Shown here one piece after another: positions 1-9,533 of a stretch of 64,000 nucleotides of DNA (position 1 is its first letter; every line of letters starts with the position of its first letter). The stretch is from positions 98,384,366 to 98,448,365 of the forward strand of contig CM035430.1 of assembly GCA_020310875.1 (NCBI GenBank), read 5' to 3'. Below the pieces are notes generated by a model. The model was not told the DNA's origin, searched no databases, and worked only from the letters and a program-made list of their open reading frames with translations. The DNA is from Ceratopteris richardii. Lineage: Eukaryota; Streptophyta; Polypodiopsida; Polypodiales; Pteridaceae. A program made the translations under genes and the position numbers.

Positions 1-2
1 TA

Positions 3-346
3 CCATTACAAAGTTCTGAGGGTGTTTTAATTTCATTTGAAATTAAGATAAATCTACCCAACAATGAAATGGAAGTTATTTCAGTAAATCATCATTGGAC
101 TCTTGCCAACGTGAGAGAACATCTAGTAATCATGGGATTTGAGGATCTGGATCAATCAAAGTTCAGAATACAAGGGCATAAGGTAAGTAGCATATGGTAT
201 TTCTTCTTTTGTTTATACAAATTCTTACACTCAAATATGTTCATTTAAAGTTTTCTATTTGTCTGCAGATTGGTAAGAGGTTGGAGGATAAAATTAAAGT
301 CGTCCTTGAATGGAGTGTGGATGGAACTCAACTTTCATTGTCATAG
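3..346 (+). CDS. 3' end of an unrecognised protein-coding gene (two exons, 5' part outside window)
   Basis: An open frame runs from base 3 to a GTAAGT donor at 183 (exon end 182). An acceptor preceded by a pyrimidine-rich stretch ends at 268, and the frame resumes at 269 and stops with TAG at 344-346. The 86-bp intron is removed at a codon boundary, so the phase is preserved. The visible C-terminus is about 85 residues, with short hydrophobic strands, the segment HHWTLANVREHL, and a GKRLEDKIKVVLEW stretch near the end. The size and alternation of strands and a helix suggest a small ubiquitin-like or similar domain, but I recognise no family. Each exon is too short to stand out alone; the splice sites and frame continuity are the evidence. 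The upstream part and start lie outside the window. Confidence 0.6.
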
Positions 347-799
347 CTCAAGGACTATTTGAGTGCTACAGTGTACACACACCTATGTTCCATTTATAAT
401 CCTACATCTGCAACAATGTATTTAACATGCAAGACATGTAGCATGTAAAATTTTTTGATCTCAATATGATGTACAATTTGCCAAATCTTTGGTTTTTCCA
501 ATGGCAATTTATTATAATTTTAAAGTTCTGAGAATTTCTTTTTCTATTGTGTTATCGTGTATCTTATTCTGGTTAATGATTCTGTTCAATCTTTTTATGA
601 GCAAAAGTTTTTTTTCTGAGAGTTCTGTGCATGATTGTTTTATTTGAAGGTATCAGTTTTAGTTTTAAAATGGGTCCCACTCACTTTAAAATTTTGAAAC
701 TACTATAAAAGCAACACTTATTCTCTCATTTCTCACTTTTGCAACCAAGAAGAGCTACAATCACTAGCAGAGTACGCACACAAGCTAGCATCACGCGCA
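347..799 (+). other. Intergenic: 3' UTR of the first gene and promoter of the next
   Basis: This AT-rich stretch has no open frame of note. Its left part is presumably the 3' untranslated region of the gene ending at 346. Its right part carries a TATA box and the 5' leader of the gene starting at 800. Confidence 0.5.
704..710 (+). promoter_or_regulatory. TATA box upstream of the gene at 800
   Basis: TATAAAA lies about 90 bases upstream of the ATG at 800. A start site some 30 bases downstream would give a leader of roughly 65 bases. This is positional inference only. Confidence 0.5.
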
Positions 800-2351
800 A
801 TGGCTGCCGCATCCTCCAGTACCCTGCAACTCAAACGTCCACGTGAACTCTTCAATGAGTTCTTGGAATCAACTGAGTTCAAAGGTCAGAACCACTTGTA
901 TGACCTACTGTCTAGGGTCCCTGATCTAGACAAAACAATTCAACTGAACTCTGATGTGCTCAAGGAAATCATAGAGTTCCTTGAGTACTACATCTTGCGT
1001 TTTTCTATAGAAATACCGCCTTATGAGGGTAAATGGGTTCCATGTGACCTTCTACTCTACATACATAGAGGCGATGAAGCCTTCATGAAGCGCCTTAAGC
1101 GCTTCATGGCAATTGCGGAAACTGCTGGGCACTTACTAGATGACTCTGTGCCATTAGTAAAAAAACTTAACAAAAAGAAGAGGATGGGTACAAAGTACCT
1201 ATCCTACACTGCAACAACATATTTTATTATTAATGAGGAGCCGGAACCTACACCTGTTGAGCTCCCCAACCTTGCCACTGGGGGTTTTGTTAAGGAGAAG
1301 AATGAGCCTCAACCAGAGGCCATAAATTTTTCCAAAGAAAGCATTACAATCCACCAAGAATTCCCTGGTGGTGTTGAGGATAAACTACATGTGCAATCAA
1401 GCATGGAGGAGGCCCCCCCTTCAAATCTCAACCCTCTGAGCCCACATTACCAGAGGTGGAACTTGAATATCTCTCCTGCATCGTTGTGGATGGAGAGGAA
1501 TTTATTTTACTCCATGACATTGAGAAGGCATTCGGTCTACGTCTAGATGAATGCTTGAGTATTTTCTCCACAATGTCAGATGTTCCACTTGACAACACAT
1601 CTGACATACTTGAAAAGAAGTCCATCCCACTTGGGGATTCTGTGGCAGACACCATATCAATGGTGTGTGCTGATATTTTAAATGATGACAACAATTCTAC
1701 TACAGAGGAGGAGTTCAGTGCAGCACAGGAGAGGATACTAAAGCAAAAAATTCCTACATCCCATGTAGCAAAGCAGAGTGGCATGGCCCACTCTAGCATT
1801 GATCTTGATGCCCCTGGAAGAGGGGAGGAAGAAGACAAGCTTCATGATGTAAGTGGTAATTGAATTAAATAAATCGATAATTTTAAGTTAACATTGTAAG
1901 AGCTTGAATTCTCATTTGTTCTTAACAGGAAGCAATTGAGCTCGACAAGTTCGCAGCAAGGTCTGGTGGGGATCGAGCTTCTCGTGGGAGTGGTGCATCC
2001 TTGGCAAACTACATCGGAAAGTTGCCAAAGGATGATTTTGTTATCATACACAAAGACTACAGTCCCGATGGGCACTTCATCACTTGGTGCTTGAAGGCCC
2101 TTAGCAAGATTTTGTGTTTATGTACAATTACCCAAGGCACTAATTGTGTCATTTTGGTTAGGAAATCCTTAGTTGTAACTACTTTAGGACTTAATTTTAG
2201 AGGAAAAGTATTAGGGCAAATAGGTATCGCCATGAGTCTTGGAATGCAAGACCCCCATGTAATATCAAGATCTGTATTGACTTACCAGCTGCCTCAATCT
2301 CTCCAAAGGAGAAAGAAAGTTGTGGAGAAATTGAAGGCAGCTGAGAAATGA
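800..2351 (+). pseudogene. Unrecognised two-exon gene with a frameshift in a poly-C run
   Basis: The ATG at 800 opens a frame beginning MAAASSSTLQLKRPRELFNE. The family is not recognised. The first ~200 codons look like a folded helical domain (FLEYYILRF, FMKRLKRFMAIAETAG), followed by an acidic, proline-rich linker. At the seven-C run 1413-1419 the original frame ends uselessly at 1546, while another frame, open from 1384, continues with similar composition to 1848. One missing base in the C-run would join them. A GTAAGT donor at 1849 and an acceptor ending at 1928 define an 80-bp intron at a codon boundary. The last exon, 1929-2351, ends in a basic tail and TGA. Two frames plus a phase-matched intron argue for a real gene of about 490 residues. 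The break could be a recent mutation or a sequencing error. A histone H3 variant and a transposase-like gene follow on the opposite strand. Confidence 0.6.
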
Positions 2352-2510
2352 TGTAATGTCTTGATAATACAAACTTTTTTTTTCATCATTTGTCTACTTC
2401 TGTATATGAAATGTGCTAAAAAATTGAACTTATCTTCTCTCCACAAATTGTATCTAATTGGGGGTCTTTGTATTGTGCTTTGGTCCTCTGTATGATTATA
2501 TGCTTAAAAA

Positions 2511-2609
2511 AGGCCAAAAAAGCCCCAGCGATAGAAACGCGGGAAACAGCCCTGCAAAAATTTTGCAGGGCTGTTTCCCGCGTTTCTGTGGCTAGGGCTT
2601 TTTTGGCCT
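2511..2609. repeat. Hairpin palindrome 1 (49-bp arms, 1-base centre)
   Basis: Bases 2511-2559 pair with 2561-2609 around a single A at 2560, with three mismatches in 49. The centre is CTGCAAAA/TTTTGCAG and the stem carries GGGAAACAGCC on the left and its complement on the right. It could be a foldback or MITE-like element, or the stem of a small-RNA precursor. No clear target-site duplication is visible. Confidence 0.85.
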
Positions 2610-2824
2610 CATCTACTGTTTTTAGGTGCTACAATACATAGGAAACTATGTAATTTCATATTTTCAATTGGTTTTGGTATTATCAGGACCAGAAGTTTTC
2701 AGTAGGGTATAAACTCAGCCTTTAGTAGCTAAAGATCTCATTTCCTATAGGGTATAACCTCTTAATACCTAGACCATTGCATCTCTACCATATGTCTTAT
2801 GCTTACCAAAGACCAAATATTGCA

Positions 2825-2915
2825 AAAAAAAACCCCAGCCACAGAAACGCGGGATTCAGCCCTGCAAAAATTTTGCAGGGCTGAATCCCGCGTTTCTGTG
2901 GCTGGGGGTTTTTTG
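2825..2915. repeat. Hairpin palindrome 2 (at least 37-bp perfect arms), related to palindrome 1
   Basis: The arms either side of the A at 2870 pair perfectly for 37 bases, then imperfectly through A/T runs. The sequence is nearly that of palindrome 1, whose centre lies exactly 310 bases upstream. Four inner-stem bases differ (GGGATTCAGCC instead of GGGAAACAGCC), and the opposite arm carries the matching change. Confidence 0.85.
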
Positions 2916-3022
2916 GTATGAAAAGGATATGTTGCACACCAGTATGTAGAAAAGGAACATATCTAGTCATAAAACAATAGGCAAGTGCATGCATGTTTAA
3001 CTAAATCCATATATAACTGACT

Positions 3023-3025
<3 letters not shown>

Positions 3026-3064
<39 letters not shown>
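3026..3064. repeat. (GA)n microsatellite
   Basis: About 19 uninterrupted AG dinucleotides lie roughly 90 bases beyond the stop codon of the minus-strand histone gene. On that strand this is a CT run in its 3' flank. Confidence 0.95.
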
Positions 3065-3068
<4 letters not shown>

Positions 3069-3155
3069 AGACAAAGAATATAAGTCAAAACAAAATTTTC
3101 TATTATCCATTGTATTACATCGCAAAGTAGCCTATCATAGGGTATAATATACACA

Positions 3156-4046
3156 TCATGGGTTATTTCCTCTAATTCTTCTTGCTAGCTGAATGTCCTT
3201 CGGTTGTATGGTTACTCTCTTGGCATGGATAGCACAGAGGTTAGAGTCCTCAAGCATGGAGATGAGGTAGGCCTCAGCTGCCTCTTGAAGTGCTTCAAGT
3301 GCTATCCCTTGTATTCTTAGACCTCCTTGGTAGCTTTGTAGTTCCTCTTTCACTACCCTTGCAAAAGCTCTTCGTGGTATGAGTAGTTCAACGGACTTTT
3401 GGTAGTGTCGTATCTCTGCAAAAGCCCTGCAGTGCTTCCTTCGTCTTTGTGGAGCTCTTGGGTTGGGAGGTATGTTTGGCTGGCGTTGAGGTCGACGTCG
3501 AGGTTGATAGTTTTTTTTTCTTCGATGTACACGATGTGAGGGCCCAGCTTCATCTTGCACATTTTGTTGTTGATGTGGTTGTTGACTTTGCTCTCTTTCC
3601 TCCTCTGTTGGTATTTGCCCTTGTCCTTGTGGAAGTGTCTTACCTCCATGTGTCACCCTATGGCTCGTTGGTATTTGCATATCATTCCATGGTGGTTGAT
3701 TGTTGCTTTCCTCATATGGGGATGACTCTTCGTCGCTCTCTGGTACACTCCTTCTGATCAACTTCTGTTTGGGTCTTGATTTGATGGGTGTCCTTGTTGG
3801 TGGCTCTTCATCTGAAATGGCCTCTGATCGTCCTGGAGTGTAATAATCTTGTCTATTGGAAACTTCATTTTCTCGCACTGAATTGGTCCCAGGTGGTGTG
3901 CCATCGTGTGACACAGGCACAGATGTGCTCTGGGAACGACTTCGAGGCCTTTGGGGAGGTTGCAACCATGGTGGGCGTTGTGTCCCTAGATGAGGGCTAA
4001 GAAAGAAGACGCGATCTTTCCTTGCAGTTTGCTTGGTGCGTGCCAT
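3156..4046 (-). CDS. Histone H3 variant with a ~206-residue N-terminal tail
   Basis: The ATG at 4046-4044 opens an uninterrupted 296-codon frame. Residues 2-10 (ARTKQTARK) equal the start of canonical H3, keeping K4 and K9; the next residue, S10 in H3, is D. A ~195-residue disordered insert follows, rich in P, Q, R, S and E. Residues ~207-296 are a histone fold aligning with H3 without gaps from [13 protein letters not shown] to [12 protein letters not shown] count about two-thirds identity against H3 from memory. Helix 2 ([10 protein letters not shown]) and the C-terminal block ([12 protein letters not shown]) are nearly canonical, while helix 1 and loop 1 ([21 protein letters not shown]) are divergent. 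Plant CenH3 usually has an enlarged loop 1, a LARRLGG-type end and several introns; none is seen. It is therefore better called a nucleosomal H3 variant of unknown role than CenH3. A TATA box lies just upstream. Confidence 0.85.
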   Translation of the reverse strand: MARTKQTARKDRVFFLSPHLGTQRPPWLQPPQRPRSRSQSTSVPVSHDGTPPGTNSVRENEVSNRQDYYTPGRSEAISDEEPPTRTPIKSRPKQKLIRRSVPESDEESSPYEESNNQPPWNDMQIPTSHRVTHGGKTLPQGQGQIPTEEEREQSQQPHQQQNVQDEAGPSHRVHRRKKNYQPRRRPQRQPNIPPNPRAPQRRRKHCRAFAEIRHYQKSVELLIPRRAFARVVKEELQSYQGGLRIQGIALEALQEAAEAYLISMLEDSNLCAIHAKRVTIQPKDIQLARRIRGNNP

Positions 4047-4087
4047 TCTCTTGAGTTGCAAAAAGTGTGAAATGAAGTGAGTTCTCT

Positions 4088-4097
4088 CTATTTATAG
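4088..4097 (-). promoter_or_regulatory. TATA box of the histone H3 variant
   Basis: On the minus strand the sequence reads CTATAAATAG, ending about 42 bases before the ATG at 4046. Transcription starting ~30 bases downstream would leave a leader of only 10-20 bases. Confidence 0.6.
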
Positions 4098-4245
4098 AGT
4101 TTTTTAAAAAACTGTTTGTTCACACTAGAACAGACAAAACCTGTTTAAAACCATACAGAATATTATATATTAAATAATAACACATTGAAATCAAGATTAC
4201 AATAATCATATGTATTACCACATAATGGGAAATAGCGAATTCACT

Positions 4246-7040
4246 TTACTTCCAAGCTGAGCCTTCTCGTTGTCTCCTTGCACGCCACTGAGCATGATGA
4301 AGAGGACCTAACGATGACTTCCATTTCTCACTGGCAATGTTGTGTTGCATCTTTCTTGCAAGTTTTGCCAATTTTGAATCCCTAAGTCGTTCCACAAAAA
4401 ACTTTCTGGAGAATGTAGTGCGGTAAAACCAATTAAACATCTCCTCCATGTAGTTTGATTGCATTGGGCCACCACCATGTCGGGTGTTTTTGAAGTAGAC
4501 ACCCCTCGCTTTGTAGTGTGACTTTTCCATTCCTTGGGTACTGAAAATCTCTAATGACCCATATCGATGCATGAAAAAAGCTCCATGTGCAAACAAAATA
4601 TGCTAAAAATTGTTAAGTACATTGGAAAAAGGTAAGTGCAATGAACACTTGTAGAAGAAGATTACACTTACAATGTAGTGTGTTATATTGCTCTCTCCCC
4701 AACATTGAATGAAACACTTGGTGAACTCCACTAATGTTTCTTGAAACATTTGATGTTGAATAGCACTAGACCTAGTCAGACCCATTAAGCCTACAACCTT
4801 ATCAAAGCTCGACCAAACTTTCTTTCTCTTATTACAAAGATCAACTTGAGAGTCATTGTCTGTTGTGATCATGCATAGGTCTTTCCACAGCTCATAACGT
4901 TCATTATTTTGAGTGCTAGTACCTCTTCTAAAAAAATGTCTTGCTTTATTCCCTGTCATTGACACTTGTTGCAAGCTATCTTGAGATTCTCCAACTTTCT
5001 TAACAACTAGGGTTACATTTCCACCATGACAACCAATTGAATTAAGAAGTTCCTCCAATTTCTTTATAGCTTGAATAGATTTATCAACTGGCTTCATGGC
5101 AAATGTGTATTCTATATGGAGCTTCAATAGTCTATCAAAAATTCTCATGAAGGCATGCAAGGTGCAAAAGTGGACATTGACTAAAGGGAATGGAATAATG
5201 GGATTCCAATCCTTATCTGACATGTCACGATTAGGTGTACCTAACATGGGACACCTCATTAAAGGTGTATCCCATTCAGCAGATGGAGTTGCATCTGTGT
5301 CATCAACTAAATCATCTATGTTGTTTTGTTTTCTCTTTGTTCGTTTATAACCTCATGTACAATATGGACAAGGATAGAGAGTAGATGCACCTTGTTTGCA
5401 CCCTAACATGCATTTGATAGTCTTTAAGTCTCCACCTAAGTGCCACTCTTCTTCAAAATCACCAAGGCTTTCTACATTGATTTTGGCACCATGAATTTGA
5501 GAAGTTATCACCTCTGTGATCCATGGGATCCTATTGAAAATCCATGTAAGAACATCATTGGATTCTTTAGGTACTTCAATAGCACCTAACCACCATATAT
5601 CTTTCTCTGATTGGACACTATATGTAAAGTGATGGGTAGATTCTTCACTATCATCAATAATAGCATGGGCCATAGCTTCGTTCATGAGTGTCACACTAAG
5701 TCTCTCCATACGGCGTCCCTTTATGATTTGACATTCGTCTAGCTTCAATACAAACTTGAGTTTGGAACCACAATCTACATCAAATAACAAACATTATATT
5801 ATTAAAAATACTATGAATGTCATTATCAAAACAATGGATATACCTTGAAGTGTGGATTTGTAAAATTTAACCATTTCCTTTTGGAGCCTCTCCAAATTGA
5901 CAAATATGTTGTTGTACTTTGTGTAGATGAATCCCTGTCTAGATGTGTTTTTCAACTCTTTCTTTGATGTAGATGAATGATAAATGGATGCAGGCATAAC
6001 ATCTTCTATATGCAGGTAATTGCCAAGAGTATTGGCTACATCCTCATTGGTTATCTTCTTCCTCACAGATACCTTGTAAGGGCATGGAAAAATGCTCTGG
6101 AAAATACCTTTGTTTTGTAGAGCCTGCTTCAAAAGATTGTACAATGCAGTGTACGCTCTAGTACTAACACCTGAATCATCACATACCATCTGTACCTCAC
6201 TAGGACTAATAATATCTTCTAAGTTGCCTGCAAAATCTTTAATCACTTGGGTTTTGATGTGATTTCCTATTGGTGACTCCAAGATCATAAGCACATGTTT
6301 GTTGCTAAGACAAGAATTCAGAAACTTCAATTGATCCTCCATTGTTGAGGAAGCACTCGCATCTTCAACAAATGATCTGCACAATAAGAATCTCAATCTA
6401 AAAGTCTTTTAACATAACTAAACAAAGGAAATACATACCTAAGTGCGTAAACACGTCGCTTCCGTGCTCCACCACCAGTTGAAAGAGCTTGAAAGGAAGA
6501 TAATGGTCGTTTCCTAAATCTCATCCCAAGTGGAGTCTCTTTTAGTTGTGTAAGATTGGCTTTCAACTTTGTAATTGTGCTCTCCTTTTCTTCCACATCT
6601 TGTTTGAGACTATTATTGTGCTCATCCAAAGATTTGATAGCACTTTCTAAAGTGTGTATAGCACTCTCTAAACTGTGTATCTTGAAATGGTTGTGATGAC
6701 ATTGTTGCATCCAATAATTTGCTATCGATGTAGAATGGTTAGACAATCGCTTGCAATAGCCTAGGAGTCCATCTTCACCGGAACCAAGGAATTGTAGAAA
6801 TGTGGAGATAGTATGGAATCTAGGATGAACATTAGCCATTGGATCCAAGGGATACAAAGTACCATGGACCCAAAGATCAATATTCTTCTCTCCAGCTGCA
6901 CGTCGTGCATTTTGAGAATCTATGTCATTGCTACCTCTAGTTGTTGGTGCAAATTCTGTAGGAACACGAACATGTACACTCTTTGAGTGAGGAGCACGCG
7001 CTGGTGCTGGTGTCATGTTCGTAATACATGTGAGCACCAT
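4246..7040 (-). pseudogene. Four-exon transposase-like gene with one in-frame stop
   Basis: Exons are 7040-6439, 6376-5844, 5774-4672 and 4602-4246. The introns (62, 69 and 69 bp) have GT-AG ends and correct phases. The start may be the ATG at 7040 or 7016. The ~860-residue product has a coiled coil (about residues 120-170), then a possible DDE core: LKLDE in exon 3, GGDLKTIKCMLG followed by PCPYC, a VHFCTLHAFMRI block, and a C-terminal QGMEKSHYKARG. The GD-K plus C-x2-C arrangement recalls a widespread transposase-like family seen in many eukaryotes; this is from memory and unverified. A single in-frame TGA at 5355-5353, just after PCPYCT, interrupts exon 3, and coding character continues beyond it. 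A CGA-to-TGA change would explain it. It lies head-to-tail behind the histone variant, 200 bases away. Confidence 0.6.
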
Positions 7041-7595
7041 GATGTTCCAAAACTCCAGCACCGAATGGGAAGAAGCACACAGATGGCTCGAATGGCTAGT
7101 ACAGTAGCTATGTGCAAGAAAAAAAGTGTGTTTTGGTATGTGGATAGGTCAAAATGACTTTTTTCAGTATGTTAGAGGGAAAATGAGTTTTTTTTCAAAA
7201 ATTCATGTTTTGGGGCAACCAAAGTTACGAGTTTGATGATGTGGCACTTAACTTTTGGAGGGATTTTGAAAAGTATGTTTTTTAAGTATTTTTTATAAAA
7301 ATAAGTCTAAAAAAATTAAGTTCTGACATATACATAAAAGTATGGGCCATTTTGAATAAAGAATAGCTGGAAAAGAGACTTTTTCAGAAAACTCATTTTT
7401 TTATTCATAAAGATGGACGGATTTGATGAGGTGGAAAGTGGTTTTTCTCTCTCTCTATGTGCAGAAAAGAGAGAAGGTCCTAGCTCAGCCTAAAAAAAGG
7501 CCTACTTCAGCCTACCAAAAAAGTGCTCTATTAAATGCACTTTGTCCCCTTAACAAAGTACAAGATTAAGCTTAATCCCTAAAAATTAGGAATCC
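7041..7595. other. Intergenic, nothing recognised
   Basis: AT-rich sequence between the start of the transposase-like gene and the broken end of copia element A. It may hold the gene's promoter. No open frame, repeat or RNA gene was recognised. Somewhere in it lies the unseen 3' breakpoint of the copia element. Confidence 0.4.
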
Positions 7596-8123
7596 TTACA
7601 AGGCCCATGCAGGGTTCACTTTTTTTCCTAATGCATGATAGTGTTTAAATGTATTAAACACTTCTGACTTCTCTTTGATCACATAGATACTGATCCATCT
7701 AGTAGCATCATCAACATAAATCACATAATACCTTGATCCATTTATACTGAAATCCTTTGATGGTCCCCACACATCTGTGTGTACCAATTCAAGCTTCTCT
7801 GAGTACATAAAACCATGCTTGGAGTAAGAATTCTTATGAGCCTTACCTAATTGACATGCCTCACATTTGTATGTCATATGTTGACCTGTAACATTAGGCA
7901 ATCCAAGCACTGAACCATTGTTAACCATATCTTTAATACCTTTTTCATTGAAATGTCCAAGCCTCTTGTGCCAAAGATCTAACTCAGAGATCTTATGTCC
8001 TCCATATGTGAACATAGCATGACCAATATTGCCTTGAATCTTCAATGTAAATAATCTTCCTTCCTTTTTCCCTGAAACAATCTGTTTATACCCTTGGCTA
8101 GTCTTCCACATATACTCCATCAT
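7596..8123 (-). pseudogene. Copia element A: pre-integrase zinc domain and truncated integrase core
   Basis: Coding similarity to copia B starts near 8105 with the segment GYKQIVSGKKEGRLF. The zinc-binding pre-integrase domain follows (DLWHKRLGHFN, then CEACQLGKAH), then the start of the catalytic core with the first Asp in HTDVWGP. Similarity is lost after FKHYHAL and the frame stops at 7596, so the second Asp and the Glu are missing. A frameshift near 8100 separates this from the upstream gag-protease frame. It cannot encode a working integrase. Confidence 0.8.
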
Positions 8124-9312
8124 TAGTGAACCTTACTTCATATCCCTTTTCAACAATTTGTCCTACACTTATCAAATTCTTAGGAATTGTAGGAACATAC
8201 AAGACCTTACTCAATAAAGTGCTACCATCCTTGGCCTTCACTGATCCAATTGACTTCACATTGTGCTTTGTGTTGTCACCTGTTTGAACAACATGATTAA
8301 ACACATTATTCTCCAAATCAGTCATCAAGGATATATTACCACTCAGGTGATTGCTACACCCTGAGTCAATGTAAAAAACTCTTTGATCTTCATTCTGCCT
8401 TTCACAAGTTGCATTCATTATCAATGTTGAATCCTCCTTTTGATCTGAAGCATAATTGTAGTATGTGTTGTTACATTGTTGACTTTGGAATCCTCTACCT
8501 GCATTTCTTCCAAAGTAACTCCTACCACCTCTGCCTCTGAAATTACCTCTTTGATTTCTGCCACCTCTTCCTCTTGCATTATAATTTTGATTATATCCAT
8601 TATTACTCTGAGTATTATGCCAACAATCATTAGCTAAGTGATTTGTCTTACCACAAATCCAGCAAGCTTTGCCTCCATCCTTGTTGTTTCTGCCTCTTCC
8701 TCTACCTTTGCCACCTCCTCTTCCTCTTAGGAAATTGGCTTGAGTAGTTGTTCCTTCATCTTCACCTGCTTGTTGCTTTCCTTTGCTATTCTTCTTCTTA
8801 TCTTTTGAGTACATTGCATGACCTGCACTCTTGTCACCATCTCCTTTAACATCCAATTTATCCTCCTCAATGTCTTCATCAACAGCTCCTAATGCATCTG
8901 CAATGTCTTTCATCCTTGTTACATAGTCTGAAATAGATTGAGAGGCCTTCTTCTTGAAGGTTGTAAACTCTGCCCATAAGGATGCCTTCCTTGACTTTGT
9001 AGTATTCTGGAAATGCTCCTCCAAAGCATTCCAAATATTAGTTGCACTTTCAAGACCTCGAACATGAGCTAACAAGTAATCATTGACTGCCATATAAATA
9101 ATGCTCCTAGCTTGAGCATCTTTCTTCATCCAATTTTTCAAATCTGCTAACTCTTCCCTAGTTGGAACACTAGGATCTCTGAACTGTGGCTTCTCTTCTT
9201 CTCCTGTGATGTAAGCAATTAAATCTTTGCTCATAAGATGAGCTTCCATCCTCATTGACCATGCAGGATAGTTTTCCCTATCCAATTTCTCTATCTGTAG
9301 AGAATCTCCCAT
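8098..9312 (-). pseudogene. Copia element A: gag and protease
   Basis: The ATG at 9312 starts MGDSLQIEKLDRENYPAW, a copia-type gag N-terminus. It continues through the gag core, an RG-rich stretch, a CX2CX4HX4C zinc knuckle (CWICGKTNHLANDC) and the protease motif FYIDSGCSNHLSGN. Compared with copia B, about 45 residues of the gag core are missing between EEDKL and the KGDGDK segment, an in-frame deletion. The frame ends at a TAG where the sister element continues into the integrase, so a frameshift lies near 8100. Gag would form virus-like particles in the cytoplasm, but this copy is probably inert. Confidence 0.85.
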
Positions 9313-9520
9313 CTTGTGTCTACCTGTGTTTTGAAATCTTCAAGTTTTATGAACAATGTATGTACCTTTACTTCGAATTAGACTCCTTTTGTCCTTCTTG
9401 ATGTCGTATGGTCTCCTCCTCTTGCTTTGCCTTCAAACTTTCACCTTTTAGTTCTTCAAATGTTGAATTTCTTGAATCTGCAGCAGTCGGGACCCTCCTT
9501 TCCTTGATTTGATGTCTCCT

Positions 9521-9533
9521 GCTCTGATACCAC
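9521..9533 (-). promoter_or_regulatory. Primer binding site of copia element A
   Basis: On the minus strand the sequence is GTGGTATCAGAGC, directly next to the LTR end. This is the usual plant copia site, pairing with initiator methionyl-tRNA. Confidence 0.85.

Noticed and set aside
2803-3154. Minus-strand frames over palindrome 2 and the GA repeat
   Set aside because: Composed of palindrome and CT-repeat translation; no codon bias.
3156-4046. Calling the H3 variant CenH3
   Set aside because: No enlarged loop 1, canonical H3-type C-terminus ([11 protein letters not shown]), retained ARTKQTARK and no introns. Only the long tail fits.
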